Shown here one piece after another: positions 1 to 8,328 of a stretch of DNA of 64,000 nt (its first letter is position 1; each line of letters opens with the position of its first letter). The notes beneath the pieces were generated by a model. It saw only the letters and a program-made list of their open reading frames with translations. It ran no database searches and was not told the origin of the DNA. The position numbers and the translations under genes were made by a program. Source of the DNA: Acidimicrobiia bacterium. GTDB taxonomy: Bacteria > Acidobacteriota > Vicinamibacteria > Vicinamibacterales > CAVVIG01. The stretch lies in NCBI GenBank assembly GCA_016871175.1, contig VFZL01000001.1:192218-256217 (forward strand), written 5' to 3'.

Positions 1-11
1 AGCCTGTCGTG

Positions 12-1238
12 ATGACATCACGCATGCGTCTCATCGGCGCCCGTTCGGCACTCGTCTTGATAGGGCTGGCGGTTTCATGCGCACGGCCCGAGGGTCCGCT
101 CACCGGACGGTGGGCCGGCATTGTCGAGGCCAACAAGACCGAGGTGCCGTTTGAGTTCGAAATCGTCGAGGACGGTGAGGCGATCCGGGCGTCGTTTTTC
201 GACGGTGACCTGAGGGTGACCTCAACCGACGGTCAGTGGTACGGAGACGAGGTCCGGCTGGCGTTCGCGCAATACGGTGCCGAGCTCGTCGCGCACGTTC
301 GCAGCGGCCAGCTGGTGGGCATGTACAACCGCGGGACGCGTGTGCCGTACCCGATCCGCGCGATACGAGCCGACGCCGGGAAGGCCGCGCCGCCGCCTGG
401 CGCGGTCCCCGACATTGCCGGCGAGTGGACGATTCCACACGACAGCACGAAAGGGGAACGGGCCTGGCGCCTTTTGGTTCGGCAGGCCGGGGCCGACGTG
501 TCCGCCGCAATTCTTAGAGTCGACGGCGACACGGGGACGCTCACCGGCGGATACCGGGACGGCGGGTTCCTGTTGAGCCACTTCTCCGGCGCCCGGCCAT
601 TGCGCCTCGAGATCACACCCCAGGCCGATGGAAGCCTGGCGCTACTGCAGAACAAGCAGACCGAGTTGAAGGCCTATCGGGCCGACGACGCGCAGGCCAG
701 AGCGCTGCCAACGCCCAGCGACCCGGCGGCGCACACGCGTGTGAAGGATCCTCAGGCGCGGTTCACGTTTCAGTTCCCTAACGTGAACGGCCATTCAGTC
801 TCGCACGACGACTTCCGAGGCAAGGTGCTGGTGGTCAGCATTACAGGCAGCTGGTGTCCCAATTGCCACGACGAGGCGCCATTCCTGGTCGAATTGGACC
901 GGAACTATCGCGAGCGCGGGCTGGCGGTGGTGGCCTTCTCGTTCGAGGAAGAGGACCAGCTTACGGCGCCGGTTCGATTGCGGGCGTTCATGCGGACCTA
1001 CGGCATCACCTATCCCGTGTTGCTGGCGGGACTGCCGGAACAGCTCGCCGAGAAGGTGCCGCAGGCGGAGAACCTGAACGCGTTTCCGACCACGCTGTTC
1101 GTGGGGCGCGACGGACGCATTCGGTCCATTCACGCCGGATTTGCAAGTCCAGCGTCTGGAGCGTTCTTCTCGAAGGGCAAGAACGAGATCATCGGGACCG
1201 TCGAGCGCTTGCTGGCGGAGCCACCGCCACAGACATGA
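12..1238 (+). CDS. TlpA-like thioredoxin-fold lipoprotein
   Basis: Exported thiol-disulfide oxidoreductase of the TlpA/ResA type, 408 residues from the ATG at 12 (a GTG at 9 is in frame just before it). The N-terminus has a basic start, a hydrophobic stretch and a Cys near residue 23 (LAVSC), suggesting a lipoprotein facing the periplasm. Residues ~30-235 are a beta-rich region that I do not recognise and that looks partly duplicated. Residues ~245-400 form the thioredoxin fold, with the redox motif WCPNC around residues 281-285 and the cis-proline segment AFPTTLFV near 358. The family reduces or isomerises disulfides on exported proteins such as c-type cytochromes; the substrate here is unknown. 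The next strongly supported element downstream is the separate sulfur operon with its own promoter-like sequence, so this gene is probably not part of it. Confidence 0.85.
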   Translation: MTSRMRLIGARSALVLIGLAVSCARPEGPLTGRWAGIVEANKTEVPFEFEIVEDGEAIRASFFDGDLRVTSTDGQWYGDEVRLAFAQYGAELVAHVRSGQLVGMYNRGTRVPYPIRAIRADAGKAAPPPGAVPDIAGEWTIPHDSTKGERAWRLLVRQAGADVSAAILRVDGDTGTLTGGYRDGGFLLSHFSGARPLRLEITPQADGSLALLQNKQTELKAYRADDAQARALPTPSDPAAHTRVKDPQARFTFQFPNVNGHSVSHDDFRGKVLVVSITGSWCPNCHDEAPFLVELDRNYRERGLAVVAFSFEEEDQLTAPVRLRAFMRTYGITYPVLLAGLPEQLAEKVPQAENLNAFPTTLFVGRDGRIRSIHAGFASPASGAFFSKGKNEIIGTVERLLAEPPPQT

Positions 1239-1320
1239 GATCGAGTGCGCGGAAGCCAGGGCAGTGGGCGATCCCATCTTCACGTCCATTCGGGACTGGA
1301 CTGACCGGAAGGAGCCTGCG

Positions 1321-1350
1321 TTGACAGTAAAGACCCGTTTCGGTTACAAC
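1321..1350 (+). promoter_or_regulatory. Sigma70-like promoter of the sulfur operon
   Basis: A perfect TTGACA at 1321-1326 is followed after 18 bases by TACAAC at 1345-1350, which matches TATAAT at four of six positions. Transcription would begin near 1357-1360, on or just before the start codon of the polycysteine leader peptide. The leader would then be translated from a leaderless or nearly leaderless transcript. The call rests on sequence match only. Confidence 0.5.
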
Positions 1351-1359
1351 CAACGGGAG

Positions 1360-1461
1360 ATGTCGGATCTGGGCCGAGCTGCGTGTTGTTGTTGTACAGG
1401 CACCCGATGCCTCCGCGCCGGCACGTTCTTCGTGTGGGATCCGAAATTGCGAGTCACTTAG
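1360..1461 (+). CDS. Polycysteine leader peptide (attenuator uORF)
   Basis: A 33-codon ORF running from ATG 1360 to TAG 1459-1461. Residues 9-12 are four consecutive cysteines encoded by TGT TGT TGT TGT (1384-1395), with a fifth Cys codon at 1408-1410. It lies directly upstream of a terminator hairpin and the TauE-cysD-cysN sulfur genes. The arrangement is that of an amino-acid leader peptide: with little Cys-tRNA, ribosomes stall on the Cys run and leave the segment at 1408-1427 free to pair with the terminator. Polycysteine uORFs that regulate sulfur genes are known from mycobacteria. The reading frame is open further upstream, so an earlier start cannot be excluded, but GGGAG lies just before this ATG and the promoter-like sequence fits it. 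Confidence 0.75.
   Translation: MSDLGRAACCCCTGTRCLRAGTFFVWDPKLRVT
1408..1427 (+). promoter_or_regulatory. Antiterminator segment inside the leader ORF
   Basis: Bases 1408-1419 (TGCCTCCGCGCC) can pair with 1493-1504, the 5' arm of the terminator, at 11 of 12 positions; the only other mismatch-free alternative is 1421-1427 (GCACGTT), which pairs perfectly with 1504-1510 in the terminator loop and 3' arm. The segment begins 13 bases after the four Cys codons, so it would be free under a ribosome stalled there and covered when translation continues. The pairing is read directly from the sequence; the regulatory role is inferred. Confidence 0.65.
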
Positions 1462-1492
1462 CAACCATCAGTTCCACGCTGAATGTTCCGAA

Positions 1493-1522
1493 GGCCCGGA
1501 GGCAACGTGCTTCCGGGCTTTT
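1493..1522 (+). terminator. Intrinsic terminator (attenuator) before TauE-cysDN
   Basis: The hairpin GCCCGGAGGC (1494-1503), loop AACGT, GCTTCCGGGC (1509-1518) has a 10-bp stem with one G-U pair and is followed by TTTT (1519-1522). It lies 31 bases after the stop of the polycysteine leader peptide and 39 bases before the first structural gene. That is where a transcription attenuator would be expected, not the end of a gene. Confidence 0.8.
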
Positions 1523-1561
1523 GTCGTTTATGGGGGTTGACACTGTCGGACGGTAGGACAC

Positions 1562-2506
1562 ATGGAGCCCTACGCCATCTTTCTCGCGGTCATCACATTC
1601 GGCGCGGCCATCGTCAACGGGGCACTCGGCTACGGATTTTCGTCCCTGACGGTACCGCTGGCCTTGTTGTTCCTGGCCAACCGGGTGCTGAACCCCGCGC
1701 TCGTGCCGATCGAGGTGGCGCTCAATGCCTACGTGCTGTGGGTCAATCGTGATGCGCTGCCGAATGTGTGGCGGCGGATGCTTCCCATCGTCATCGGCTT
1801 GTTGCCTGGCGTCCTCCTTGGAACGACGATCGTGACGCAGGTGAGCCCGGCATGGCTGAAACTCGGCACGTACTTCGTGTTGCTCCCCCTGATCCTCCTG
1901 CAGGCCGCCGGATTCCGTCGTCCCATCCGATCGGAGCGGTCGATCGGGTTCCTGTTCGGTGGCGGTGTAGGTGTGCTGTATTCGGTGACCACCATCTCCG
2001 GCCCGCCTCTGGCGGTCATGTTGAGTAACCAGGGCTTCACCAAGAGGGACTTCCGCGCGTCACTCGGGTTCATCCGGCTCGCCGAGTCCTCGTTCACCGC
2101 AGTGGCATACGGCTATGCGGGGCTCTTTACGCACGAGAGCATGGCGCTCATCCCGATGATCCTGCCGAGCATTGCGATTGGCGTCCCCATTGGGGCGTAC
2201 CTGATTCAGCACATTCGCCCAGAGACGTTTCGTCGCGTGTGCATGAGCTTTGACGCCTGGGTGGTTGCGTTCGGCATCTCAACGCTTCTGCGGGAGGTTC
2301 GGTTCGTCGACGGCTGGGCCGCCTTCAGCGTGTTGCTGGCCGTGATCGTCATCGATGCCTGGATGCTCTATCGGTTCTTCCACATCCATGCGCCGCGCAT
2401 CGCGGCAGAAGAGGCGCATGCGACCGCGTTGCGTGCGGCCGAAGCGCGCGTGTTCGCCTCCGCCAGTACGTTCGCCGTCAGTGTCCAGAAACCAGCCATC
2501 GAGTAA
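1562..2506 (+). CDS. TauE/SafE-family sulfite/sulfonate exporter
   Basis: Polytopic inner-membrane protein of 314 residues with about eight hydrophobic segments and the TauE/SafE repeat pattern; glycine-rich segments ([11 protein letters not shown] near residue 20, [18 protein letters not shown] near 132-150) are typical of the family. Members export sulfite, sulfoacetate or related organosulfur anions. It is the first gene of an operon with cysD (2 bases later) and cysN and lies behind the Cys-responsive leader, so a role in handling sulfite or another sulfur anion during assimilation is likely. The substrate cannot be assigned from sequence. The C-terminal ~50 residues after the last membrane segment are probably cytoplasmic. 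Confidence 0.85.
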   Translation: MEPYAIFLAVITFGAAIVNGALGYGFSSLTVPLALLFLANRVLNPALVPIEVALNAYVLWVNRDALPNVWRRMLPIVIGLLPGVLLGTTIVTQVSPAWLKLGTYFVLLPLILLQAAGFRRPIRSERSIGFLFGGGVGVLYSVTTISGPPLAVMLSNQGFTKRDFRASLGFIRLAESSFTAVAYGYAGLFTHESMALIPMILPSIAIGVPIGAYLIQHIRPETFRRVCMSFDAWVVAFGISTLLREVRFVDGWAAFSVLLAVIVIDAWMLYRFFHIHAPRIAAEEAHATALRAAEARVFASASTFAVSVQKPAIE

Positions 2507-2508
2507 CC

Positions 2509-3471
2509 GTGAGACCATCTGCCACCACGTCGGACCAGTCACGCCGGGCTCTCGGCTCTCCCGGGGCTGTCACCTCACATGAGCATTTGAGAGCGCTCGA
2601 GGCGGAGAGCATCCACATCATGCGTGAGGTGGTCGCCGAGTTCGAGCGACCGGTCATGCTGTACTCGATCGGCAAGGATTCCTCGGTGCTGCTGCGGCTG
2701 GCGCAGAAGGCCTTCTATCCCGGTCCGATCCCGTTTCCGCTGCTCCACATCGACACGACCTACAAGTTTCGCGAGATGATCGAGTTTCGCGATCACTACA
2801 CGCGGGAAGTAGGCGCACGGTTGATCGTGCATACGAATGAAGAAGCGATCGCCGAAGGAACGCAGCCGTTCGTGGTGGGAACGCAGCGCTGCTGTGGCGC
2901 GCTCAAGACGAAGGCGCTGCTCGACGGTCTGGCAGCCGGCGGATTCGACGCGGCGTTCGGTGGAGCGAGACGCGACGAAGAGCGCTCTCGCGCGAAGGAG
3001 CGGATTCTGTCGCTGCGTGACGCCAACGGTCAGTGGGACCCGAAGAACCAGCGGCCTGAGCTGTGGCACCTGCTCAATGGACGCGTGCAAAAAGGGGAGA
3101 GCATCCGCGCCTTCCCGTTGTCGAATTGGACCGAGATCGACGTGTGGTCGTACATCCACGTCGAGCACATCCCCGTGGTCCCGCTGTACTTCGCCAAGGA
3201 GCGTGAAGTCATCGTGCGCGGCGAGTCGCTCATCGCGCTCGAGCAGCCGTTCGTGCCGATGATGCCAGGCGAGAAGGCGCAGAGGGTGATGTGTCGCATG
3301 CGCTCCCTCGGGTGCTCGCCGTGCACCGGAGCGGTTCGCTCGACGGCGGACACCGTGCCCAAGATCATCGAAGAGCTCATCGTGGCGAAGAACTCGGAGC
3401 GCCAACTGCGCATCATCGATCACGACCAGGACGGGTCGATGGAACTCAAGAAGCGCGAAGGGTACTTTTGA
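2509..3471 (+). CDS. cysD: Sulfate adenylyltransferase subunit 2
   Basis: Catalytic subunit of ATP sulfurylase, which forms adenosine 5'-phosphosulfate from ATP and sulfate. It belongs to the PAPS-reductase-like N-type ATP pyrophosphatase fold, with the loop [13 protein letters not shown] near residue 50. The track of conserved segments ([38 protein letters not shown]) matches CysD throughout. It starts at a GTG two bases after the TauE stop and is 320 residues long, about 18 more than the E. coli protein, with the excess at the N-terminus. Its TGA overlaps the cysN ATG by one base, so the two are probably translationally coupled. Confidence 0.95.
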   Translation: MRPSATTSDQSRRALGSPGAVTSHEHLRALEAESIHIMREVVAEFERPVMLYSIGKDSSVLLRLAQKAFYPGPIPFPLLHIDTTYKFREMIEFRDHYTREVGARLIVHTNEEAIAEGTQPFVVGTQRCCGALKTKALLDGLAAGGFDAAFGGARRDEERSRAKERILSLRDANGQWDPKNQRPELWHLLNGRVQKGESIRAFPLSNWTEIDVWSYIHVEHIPVVPLYFAKEREVIVRGESLIALEQPFVPMMPGEKAQRVMCRMRSLGCSPCTGAVRSTADTVPKIIEELIVAKNSERQLRIIDHDQDGSMELKKREGYF

Positions 3472-4772
3472 TGTCCGGCCTGCTTCGGATCTGCACCGCT
3501 GGCAGTGTGGACGATGGGAAGAGCACGCTCATCGGGCGCCTGCTGTATGACTCACGATCCGTCTACGAGGATCAGGTGTCGTCGGTGCAGAAGGCATCGA
3601 AGAACCGGACGGCGGGACCAATCGATTTTTCGCTGTTTACCGACGGCCTTCGCGCGGAGCGCGAGCAGGGGATCACCATCGACGTCGCGTATCGGTACTT
3701 CGCCACGGCACGCCGCAAGTTCATCCTGGCGGACACCCCCGGGCACGAGCAATACACTCGTAACATGGCCACCGGGGCCTCGACGGCGGACGTCGCCATT
3801 CTGCTGGTCGACGCGCGCAACGGGGTTCGCCCGCAGTCGCGTCGCCACGCGCGCATCGCGCGCCTGTTGGGTATCACCGACTTCGTCCTGGCTGTCAACA
3901 AGATGGATCTGATGGAGTTCGATCGAGGGGTGTTCGATCAGATCTGTGATGAGTTCGCGGAAGCGCTGCACGGGGCACGCTTGCACCCCATTCCGATGAG
4001 CGCGCTCCACGGCGACAACGTGATCACGCGCAGCGAACGGACGCCGTGGTTCGAGGGGCGATCGCTCCTCGAGTATCTCGAAACCGTGGATGTCGAGCGC
4101 AGCCAGCACGGGAAGCCGTTCCGCTTCCCCGTCCAGCTCGTGCTGCGGCCGGACCACAACTTCCGTGGGTACGCGGGACAAATCGTCTCGGGAACGATCT
4201 CCGCGGGCGACGCCGTGACAGTCTGGCCCTCGGGTCGCACCACGCGAGTCGCGCGCATCGTGACCTGGGACGGAGACATCGACCAAGCGCGGTCTCCGAT
4301 GTCGGTGACGCTGACCCTCGAGGATGAGATCGACATCAGTCGGGGGGATCTGATTGCCACCGGCGACGTCGAGGTCGGCCAGCGGTTCAGGGCTGACGTG
4401 GTGTGGATGGACGAGCGGCCCCTGGACCCATCCCGCGTGTACCTCTTGAAGCACTCCACGCGGACCGTTACCGCTGAGGTGGACCACGCGCTCGTCTTGA
4501 ATCAGATCGGGTCGGTGACGGTGTCCACGGCGCGGCCGATTCTGTTCGACCGCTACAGCGAGAATCGCAGCACGGGCGGCTTCATTCTGATCGACCCCAA
4601 GACGAACTTCACCGCCTGTGCGGGGATGATTTCAGAATCATTGGGCCGGCACGCCGCGACTTCGGCGCGCCCGAGCGCCGCCGAGCGGATCGCGAGACTG
4701 GCGAGGGCCTCCGGATCGCATGACGAAGCGGTCGAGGCCGTCCGCAAGGCCCTCGAGGCGTTACTCACCTAG
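3471..4772 (+). CDS. cysN: Sulfate adenylyltransferase subunit 1 (GTPase)
   Basis: GTPase subunit that drives CysD-catalysed sulfate activation. It has an EF-Tu-like fold of 433 residues with the P-loop GSVDDGKST near residue 13, the switch II motif DTPGHEQYTRNMATGAS near 88, and NKMD near 143, followed by two beta-barrel domains. It starts at ATG 3471, overlapping the cysD stop by one base. An in-frame extension to 3291 exists but lies inside cysD and does not resemble the family. There is no C-terminal CysC (APS kinase) domain, unlike NodQ-type fusions, and no cysC or cysH follows, so later steps of assimilation must be encoded elsewhere. Confidence 0.95.
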   Translation: MSGLLRICTAGSVDDGKSTLIGRLLYDSRSVYEDQVSSVQKASKNRTAGPIDFSLFTDGLRAEREQGITIDVAYRYFATARRKFILADTPGHEQYTRNMATGASTADVAILLVDARNGVRPQSRRHARIARLLGITDFVLAVNKMDLMEFDRGVFDQICDEFAEALHGARLHPIPMSALHGDNVITRSERTPWFEGRSLLEYLETVDVERSQHGKPFRFPVQLVLRPDHNFRGYAGQIVSGTISAGDAVTVWPSGRTTRVARIVTWDGDIDQARSPMSVTLTLEDEIDISRGDLIATGDVEVGQRFRADVVWMDERPLDPSRVYLLKHSTRTVTAEVDHALVLNQIGSVTVSTARPILFDRYSENRSTGGFILIDPKTNFTACAGMISESLGRHAATSARPSAAERIARLARASGSHDEAVEAVRKALEALLT

Positions 4773-4839
4773 GGTCCCTGGGGGCAACGGCCAGGAACCG
4801 AACGTCGGCTCCCCGGCAGACGCCCGCCGCGACGCGCTG

Positions 4840-5615
4840 TCAGAACTTGTACACCGCCGAGACGGAGACGATTCTGGAGCGCGACGAGATACTCACCGCA
4901 GCGTCAATCTGCACGTCCTGGAACACGACACCGATACCAGAGGCGAGGTGCCACTGCCCGTTTCCGGCAGGATAGAGCGTTTCGTATTCTACGTTGATCG
5001 CCGAAGGCTTGAGTGTCATCTGGTGGGCCGGCTCGTAGCTCGTGCCAAAGCGAAACGAGGTCACCTGCGTGCCGCGGACGAGCGCGTACTCCAGACCCAG
5101 GCGGGCTTGATTGATGTCGGGCACCGTCAGTTCCGGCACCGGCGCCGGCACGTCAATTCCGGTGTTGACGTTCTGCAGGTCTTTGCTCAGCTGCGAGTAG
5201 AGGACGCGGTCGTACTGGAACGACACCAGTAGGCTGTCGGTCGGACGGACGGCGGCACCGACCGAGTAGACGTCCGGCACCTTGAACGTCACGCGATGCC
5301 GAGAGATGCGCGTTCCCGGAGGGGGAAATACCGATGCCACTCCGAAAGTCGCCTCCTGTTGGTACTCGAATTCTGGGTTGCGACGCACCGATCCACCGAC
5401 GCTGAGCTTGCTGCCCGAAGGGCGATACAGCGCGCTCGCGTTGAACGCCATCGCCTGGTCGCTCCCTTCCTCGGTGATGGTGCCGAGCACATTCGACCGG
5501 CTGAAATCGCCCGGGCCGAAGAACTGGCCTGTCCCTGTGAACCGCACTCGGTCGCGCTGGTTTCGATGGGGCAGAGCAGGACGGCGCTAAAGGCGACGAT
5601 GACGGCTCGGCTCAC
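4840..5615 (-). pseudogene. FadL/OMPP1-type outer-membrane porin remnant
   Basis: The C-terminal ~230 residues of a FadL/TodX-type outer-membrane hydrophobic-compound channel lie in one frame (5547 to 4840), including ASALYRPSGSKLSVGGSVRR, many amphipathic beta strands and a terminal VSAVYKF. A signal-peptide-like start (GTG 5615, SRAVIVAFSAVLLCPIETSA) lies just upstream in a different frame. Family members are usually above 400 residues, so roughly 150-200 residues of the N-terminal plug and barrel are missing. An internal deletion apparently joined the signal peptide to the middle of the barrel out of frame. A short functional product starting at GTG 5547 would have no export signal, so I treat the locus as decayed. 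It is convergent with cysN. Confidence 0.65.
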
Positions 5616-5864
5616 GGCGGTCTCCTTGTTGAGGGCGGACGCGGCGTTAGGCTAGCTAACGGAGTCGACCCCGTCAAGCGAACCCGCCACATGAGGACCG
5701 CCCACCCCGCTGGGCGGAGTCACGTCGATCATCACGGGTGCCAGGTTTCGGCTTCGAGCCCGTTCTCCTCCATCGTCCGTGCACGCTCGCTGCGTTCCGC
5801 GCTCCTCACGATGTTGCGGCCGACCCCGCGTGTTGCGGTGTAGGGGCGGTCGACCTGTGCACGC
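5616..5864. other. Intergenic region with two small inverted repeats
   Basis: GTTAG-GCTAG-CTAAC at 5646-5660 is a 5-bp dyad around a GCTAGC palindrome, about 30 bases upstream of the porin remnant's start; its size and position suit a repressor operator, but nothing identifies the regulator. CCGCCCA-CCCCGC-TGGGCGG at 5698-5717 is a 7-bp hairpin without a T-run. No gene is seen. Confidence 0.3.
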
Positions 5865-6704
5865 GTGATAGACTCACCGTGCGCACCAGGAGGACGACTG
5901 TCGCAGGTTTCGCAACCGTTCGAGCACGGCGGGGGCACGCTCGTTGACGAGACATTCGGCCCCGATGGCCAGCGACACCTCGTCTTCCTCCACGGCTGGG
6001 GGCTCACGCGTGACAGCCTCCGCGACATCGCGATCCTCTTTCAACACACCCATCGCATCCATTTGATCGACCTACCGGGGTTCGGCGATGTCAAGACGGC
6101 GCCCGCTGACTGGGGAACGCCGCAGTACGCCGACCTGGTCGAACGCTATCTCGCCTCACGCGTCCAGGGGACGGTCGTACTGGTCGGTCATTCATTCGGA
6201 GGGCGCGTAGCGTTGCGGCTCGCCGCGCGCCGTCTGCCGAACCTGGTTGGCGTGGTGCTGCTCGGCGTGCCAGGCCTGCCAAACCGCCAGTGGACCCGGG
6301 CTCGGCTTCGCCGTACCGGCATCTGGCTATTGCGGCGGCTGCTGGCGTGGGTCAAACCGCTGACGGGCGAGGGGCCGCTCGCCTGGCACACACGACGCTA
6401 CGGGTCTAGAGATTACCTCGCCGCGGGTCCTCTGCGCTCGATTCTGGTCCGAACCGTGAACGAGGATCTGACGGAGAGTGCGCGAGCGTCAACGTGTCCG
6501 TTCCTCCTGATCTACGGGACAGACGACACCGAGACCCCCCCGTGGCTCGGATTCGCGTATCGCGCCCTCATGCCCGACCGCGCGAACCTCGACGTGCTCC
6601 CGCACAAGGACCATCATCTGTACCGCGGGACCGGCTCTCACCTCTGCGCCTTCAAGATCCGCCACTGGTTGGCGACCATGGAGCCAGCGGCCCATGCCCG
6701 GTGA
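5865..6704 (+). CDS. Alpha/beta-fold hydrolase
   Basis: Alpha/beta hydrolase of about 279 residues. The oxyanion-hole segment is FLHGWGLT near residue 44, the nucleophile elbow GHSFGG near 107-112, the likely acid Asp lies in YGTDDTETP near 222, and the likely catalytic His in HKDHHLY near 247. The start is uncertain: GTG 5865 is the first in-frame candidate and conserved sequence begins only around residue 20. It overlaps the Mur ligase gene by 11 bases and that gene overlaps the ligase after it, so all three are very probably one operon. A hydrolase next to two peptide-bond-forming ligases of the D-Ala-D-Ala type suggests it acts on the product or a precursor (esterase, amidase or thioesterase). 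The exact reaction is unknown. Confidence 0.8.
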   Translation: MIDSPCAPGGRLSQVSQPFEHGGGTLVDETFGPDGQRHLVFLHGWGLTRDSLRDIAILFQHTHRIHLIDLPGFGDVKTAPADWGTPQYADLVERYLASRVQGTVVLVGHSFGGRVALRLAARRLPNLVGVVLLGVPGLPNRQWTRARLRRTGIWLLRRLLAWVKPLTGEGPLAWHTRRYGSRDYLAAGPLRSILVRTVNEDLTESARASTCPFLLIYGTDDTETPPWLGFAYRALMPDRANLDVLPHKDHHLYRGTGSHLCAFKIRHWLATMEPAAHAR

Positions 6705-8328
6705 GGCGCCGCTGCTCGCGGTTCCCGTGGCGGCGGCACAAGTCGTACTCGGATGGCGCCGGCTGCTCGCGTACTTGCGGTACTTCCAGCAGGAGGGGTA
6801 CGAGGCGGGCCGCTTCATGGGTTGGACGGGTGTGCGGCCGCTCACCGACCCGGGCTTCTGGCTGGCTGCCGGTGCGGCGTGGTTGGCCAATGCCGGAGGG
6901 CGTCCGGGCCTCAGCACCGCGCTCTTCGTCATCGGCGCCGTCGTGCTCGCGTTCGCGCAACCGGATCCGCGGACATCGGGGAAGATCACGCTCACGATGA
7001 CGTGGCGGGCGACGCGTATCGCCACGGTCGCCGCGGTGCTGGCCGTCGTGCTCTGGGCGGTTGGCATCGCCACGGTTGATGGGCCAGACCTCTGGGCCGT
7101 GTGCGTCGCGGGTGCGCTCGGTCTCCTCCTCCTGCCGCTGGTGCTGGTGGTGGCGAACGCGCTCCTGTCGCCGTACGAGCGATCGACTCAGGGCGTCTAC
7201 CGAGCCGAGGCCACGGACCTGCTGGCGCGCGTACAGCCGCTCGTGGTCGGCATCACCGGAAGCTACGGCAAGAGCAGCACGAAGGCGATGTTGGCGCACC
7301 TGCTCCAGTTCAAAGCCCCGACGCTGGCCGCTACCGGCAGCATCAACACGATCATGGGCCTCACGCGTCATATCCGCGAGAACCTCGTCCTTGGTCACGA
7401 GTTCATGGTGGTCGAGATGGGGGCCTACGGCATTGGCTCGATCCGACGGCTGTGCGACTTCACCCCGCCGCACGCCGCCATCGTCACGGCAGTCGGTGAC
7501 ATGCACCTCGAGCGGTTTGGCTCGCTCGAGAACATCTTCATCGCCAAACGCGAGCTCGCTCAGGCGCTGCCAGACGGCGGCCTGCTCGTCGTCAACGCGG
7601 ACAGCCCGAATGCGCTGCGGATCGCACGGACGGTGCCGAATCGACGTGCGCTCCTCTATGGCGAGGTCTCGACGGAAGATCTCGATACCCGGCTCGAGCG
7701 GGTTCAGTTCACAAAAGGGGGGACGTCGTTCGTCCTGCGGACCCGCACAGCGGAGTACGCCTGCGTGACCCCCATTCATGGTCGCCCCATCGTGCACAAC
7801 CTGGCCGGCGCGTTCACGCTCGCCGTCGCGCTCGGCGTCGACCCGACCGTGGCCGTGGCTGCCTTTCGGACGATTCGCGCCGTATCGAACCGGCTCGAGG
7901 TCGTGGAGGACCGCGGCATTACCTGGATTCGGGATGCGTACAACTCCAATCAGTACGGCTTTCGCGCGGCCCTCGAGGTGGCGGCGGCGCTGCCCGCGGC
8001 CAAGCGCGTGCTCGTGACGCCTGGGGTCATCGAGCTCGGAGCCGCGCAGTCGGAGGTGAACGCGGCGCTCTCGCGCGAGGCGGCGGCTGTGTGCGATAAC
8101 ACTCTCGTGGTAGCGGAGACGAATCGGGCCGCTTTCCTGCACGGGCACCAAGCCGTGGGTCGGCCGGACCGCCTGGTCGCGGTCGCCAGTCGGACCGAGG
8201 CGTTTCGCTGGATCGCGGAGCACGTGAACCCGGGCGACTTGGTTGTGCTCGAGAACGACTTACCGGATCTCTACGAGCACACGGAAGGGTTCTTCTGGGG
8301 CGGCGGGCGCGCTAAGGTCCGCGCGTGA
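6694..8328 (+). CDS. Membrane-anchored Mur ligase (MurF-like)
   Basis: A 544-residue ATP-dependent amide ligase of the Mur superfamily fused to an N-terminal membrane region. Residues 1-175 hold several hydrophobic segments and a characteristic LRYFQQEGYEAGRFMGW near 26-42. The ATP loop GITGSYGKSSTKAM lies near 188-201, the central domain has VEMGAYGIGSI and AVGDMHLERFG, and the C-terminal domain has DAYNSNQYGFRAAL, the MurF-type 'D-(A/S)YNxNP' region. True MurF adds D-Ala-D-Ala to the UDP-MurNAc-tripeptide and is soluble. A MurF-like protein with membrane segments, next to its own ligase homologue, implies a lipid-linked or envelope substrate. It overlaps the hydrolase by 11 bases and the next gene by one. 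Confidence 0.85.
   Translation: MPGEAPLLAVPVAAAQVVLGWRRLLAYLRYFQQEGYEAGRFMGWTGVRPLTDPGFWLAAGAAWLANAGGRPGLSTALFVIGAVVLAFAQPDPRTSGKITLTMTWRATRIATVAAVLAVVLWAVGIATVDGPDLWAVCVAGALGLLLLPLVLVVANALLSPYERSTQGVYRAEATDLLARVQPLVVGITGSYGKSSTKAMLAHLLQFKAPTLAATGSINTIMGLTRHIRENLVLGHEFMVVEMGAYGIGSIRRLCDFTPPHAAIVTAVGDMHLERFGSLENIFIAKRELAQALPDGGLLVVNADSPNALRIARTVPNRRALLYGEVSTEDLDTRLERVQFTKGGTSFVLRTRTAEYACVTPIHGRPIVHNLAGAFTLAVALGVDPTVAVAAFRTIRAVSNRLEVVEDRGITWIRDAYNSNQYGFRAALEVAAALPAAKRVLVTPGVIELGAAQSEVNAALSREAAAVCDNTLVVAETNRAAFLHGHQAVGRPDRLVAVASRTEAFRWIAEHVNPGDLVVLENDLPDLYEHTEGFFWGGGRAKVRA

Noticed and set aside
1239-1561. SAM-type or other sulfur riboswitch before the sulfur operon
   Set aside because: No SAM-I or SAM-II core sequence is visible; the leader peptide with Cys codons and antiterminator pairing explains the region better.
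5698-5717. Rho-independent terminator for the porin remnant or cysN
   Set aside because: The 7-bp GC hairpin has no T-run on either strand and lies upstream, not downstream, of the porin remnant.
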